Position numbers and translations under genes: made by a program. This document shows positions 62,249 through 64,000 of a DNA stretch of 64,000 nt, piece by piece; within the stretch, counting starts at the first letter, position 1, and each line of letters opens with the position of its first letter. The notes under the pieces were generated by a model that saw only the letters and a program-made list of their open reading frames with translations, was not told the DNA's origin and made no database searches. Source of the stretch: Ruminococcus gauvreauii (lineage in GTDB: Bacteria > Bacillota > Clostridia > Lachnospirales > Lachnospiraceae); NCBI RefSeq assembly GCF_025151995.1, contig NZ_CP102290.1:2790001-2854000 (forward strand), in the 5' to 3' direction.

Positions 62249-63118
62249 ATGCTGTACAGGGAATACGATCCGAAGATACTGCAGAAACTGCAGGATGTCG
62301 AGTGTGAAATACTGAAAGATTTCGATACGCTCTGCCGGGAAAACGGCATCGAGTATTTTGGATGCGGAGGAACACTGCTGGGGGCAGTTCGGCACGGCGG
62401 GTTTATTCCATGGGATGACGATATCGATGTTGGAATGACGAGGGAGCATTACGACCGCTTTCTGGAGATTGCCGGGAGGGAATCGAAGGGAGCGTATCAT
62501 CTGATGAACACGGAGGTGGATGCTTCTTTTCCGGTCATGATCACCAAATGGTACAAAGCCGGAACAAAATTTCGCGATGAGGATGCGGTGACATGCGGCT
62601 ACGAGTCCGGTATCGCGGTGGATATCTTTTGCTTTGACAATGTGGCGGACAGTGACAGAGAGCTTCGCCGTCAGGCGATGCAGGCATGGATTTTCGGAAA
62701 GCTGCTGGTACTGCGGCAGATTTCGGAGCCGACGGTGTATGCGGACGGATGGAAGGCGAAGACCATGCTGCTTGTATCGAAACTGGCAAACAGGCTGCTT
62801 AAGATGTTCCGTGTTTCTCCGGAATACCTTTACCGTAAGGCGAAGGAAGCGGCTGTGAGGTACCGGGATGAGGACACGCTGAGGGTTGCCTTTTTGTTTG
62901 ACCCGACGCCGTATACGAGCATGCTGCGGCGCAGCGATATTTATCCGGTGAGAAAACTTATGTTTGAGAGAATGGAGCTGAGTTTCCCGCATCGGCCGCA
63001 TGTATATCTCCGCACGAGGTACGGTAGGAACTACATGGAACTTCCGCCGGAAGAGAAGCGTCATAATCATCCGCCGGCCGAACTGGATTTTGGGAACGGA
63101 GAGCGAAGCGGGTCATGA
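62249..63118 (+). CDS. LicD-family phosphocholine transferase (2)
   Basis: 289 residues, 4 bases after the first. Signature FGCGGTLLGAVRHGGFIPWDDD and IDVGM, followed by VDIFCFDNV. Clearly related to the first in the N-terminal half but different in the C-terminal half, as expected for distinct acceptor sites. Overlaps the flippase gene by 4 bases (ATGA). Confidence 0.92.
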   Translation: MLYREYDPKILQKLQDVECEILKDFDTLCRENGIEYFGCGGTLLGAVRHGGFIPWDDDIDVGMTREHYDRFLEIAGRESKGAYHLMNTEVDASFPVMITKWYKAGTKFRDEDAVTCGYESGIAVDIFCFDNVADSDRELRRQAMQAWIFGKLLVLRQISEPTVYADGWKAKTMLLVSKLANRLLKMFRVSPEYLYRKAKEAAVRYRDEDTLRVAFLFDPTPYTSMLRRSDIYPVRKLMFERMELSFPHRPHVYLRTRYGRNYMELPPEEKRHNHPPAELDFGNGERSGS

Positions 63119-64000
63119 TCACCAGGATATTTATGCCGCCGGACGGCGGTACCATGAAAAAGACGTATTTCTGGACGGTGCTTGCCGGCATGCTGTATGC
63201 GGGCAGTTCTTTCGTCATGTCGCTGGGCGTGTCAAATATATTGGGGGCAGCCGCCGCAGGAATCTTTGCCATTGCAATGTCCATCGGAAATCAGCTGGTG
63301 ACGATCGGCTATTATAATATGCGGACATTCCAGGTCTCGGATGTGCTGGAGAAGTACAGCTTCGGGGACTACTGTGCGTCCAGGCTGATCACCACGGCTG
63401 CCATGGCAGTTGTCGGTGTGATCTGGATCGCAGCAGGAGGGTATCGCGGAGAAAAGATGGCCGCAATTGTCCTGATGATCGGCTTCAGGATGTGTGAATC
63501 GGTCTCTGATCTGCTGGAGGGAAGATATCAGCAGAAAAACAGGTACGACGTGTCCTGCAGGGCGGTATTTGTGAAGACGGCCCTGTATCTGGGGGGATTC
63601 GCCGTTGTGCTGCTTGTGACCAGGAACCTGCTGATGGCCATAGCTGCACTCGGCATTGTTTATCTGATCTCTGTCGTTGTGATCGACGGGACACTGATCG
63701 GGGCGTTCGGCGGTCTGAAGATTCATTTTTCCTGGAGTAAGCAGAGATCGCTGATGATCAGCTGCCTGCCGCTGTTTGTGAATTCGTTTCTGACGGCGTA
63801 TGTCATCAATGCGTCCAAGTATGCCGTGGACCGGTATTACAGCAATGAATATCTGGGGATGTTTAACGCATTATATATGATGGCGTTTGTCGTAAACCTG
63901 TTTTCGGGATTTGTCTTAAAGCCGTTGATCACGCCGCTCTCCGTCGAATACAACGATGGGAATTACCGTGCCTTTTCGGGGATCATCCGGCGCCAGCTGC
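63115..64000 (+). CDS. Oligosaccharide flippase (Wzx/MATE-like), 5' part
   Basis: The gene runs off the right edge; 295 residues are visible from ATG 63115. The ATG 63154 (MKKTYFWTVLAGMLYAG) is an alternative start that would give the usual N-terminus. Many membrane helices are seen (LAGMLYAGSSFVMSLGVSNI, FAIAMSIGNQLVTIGYY, ITTAAMAVVGVIWIAAGGY, LMAIAALGIVYLISVVVI, FSGFVLKPLITPLS). Such proteins flip undecaprenyl-linked repeats, here probably those carrying phosphocholine added by LicD, as TacF does in pneumococcus. Seventh gene of the operon starting with the Pce-like gene. Confidence 0.88.
   Translation, partial: MITRIFMPPDGGTMKKTYFWTVLAGMLYAGSSFVMSLGVSNILGAAAAGIFAIAMSIGNQLVTIGYYNMRTFQVSDVLEKYSFGDYCASRLITTAAMAVVGVIWIAAGGYRGEKMAAIVLMIGFRMCESVSDLLEGRYQQKNRYDVSCRAVFVKTALYLGGFAVVLLVTRNLLMAIAALGIVYLISVVVIDGTLIGAFGGLKIHFSWSKQRSLMISCLPLFVNSFLTAYVINASKYAVDRYYSNEYLGMFNALYMMAFVVNLFSGFVLKPLITPLSVEYNDGNYRAFSGIIRRQL

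Overview
The window looks like a chromosomal segment of a spore-forming, Gram-positive anaerobe of the Clostridia, most likely a Lachnospiraceae member. It carries spore genes (gpr, spoIIP, a GerM-domain lipoprotein), AGGAGG-type ribosome binding sites, sigma-A promoters and a Bacillus-type SOS box. The gene order comEA-comEC-holA-rpsT-gpr-spoIIP-lepA-hemW is the one known from Bacillus and Clostridia. No tRNA, rRNA, CRISPR array, transposase or prophage gene was seen. Both edges cut genes: comEA on the left and a Wzx-like flippase on the right.

Left third (1-25.4 kb), housekeeping: competence genes comEA and comEC, interrupted by a two-component pair and a GerM-domain lipoprotein; holA; a small membrane protein and rpsT on the minus strand; an orphan sugar-binding lipoprotein with its own promoter; gpr, spoIIP, lepA, hemW; uvrA behind an SOS box; an mreB-family gene, recD2 and comF; two unknown membrane proteins; cdaA and cdaR for cyclic di-AMP; and an HPr-like protein.

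Right two thirds (25.4-64 kb), cell-surface biosynthesis: the parts fit a phosphocholine-decorated teichoic acid of the kind known in Streptococcus pneumoniae. There is a LicC-like cytidylyltransferase (minus strand), a winged-helix/LicC-like/LicA choline kinase fusion followed by a BCCT choline transporter, three proteins with CDP-glycerol glycerophosphotransferase domains, a polyprenyl-phosphate sugar transferase, glycosyltransferases, a TagGH-type ABC exporter, TagD, an IspD/TarI-like cytidylyltransferase with an epimerase, two LicD phosphocholine transferases and a flippase. Three secreted proteins carry choline-binding-type repeats: two L,D-transpeptidases and a large protein whose N-terminus closely resembles the pneumococcal phosphocholine esterase Pce. 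The last lies in one operon with a D,D-carboxypeptidase, the TarI-like gene and both licD genes. Choline uptake, activation, attachment, removal and recognition therefore seem to be encoded together.

Points most worth a second look: the degenerate nucleotidyltransferase domain in the LicA fusion and the inverted repeat at its promoter; the Pce-like multidomain protein; the 234-bp higher-order repeat in the first transpeptidase; a GT2-TagF fusion lacking a catalytic His; a non-coding element bounded by a 16-bp direct repeat in a 5' leader; a MenD-like enzyme without other menaquinone genes; and a possible stop-codon split of a DUF6077-like membrane protein.
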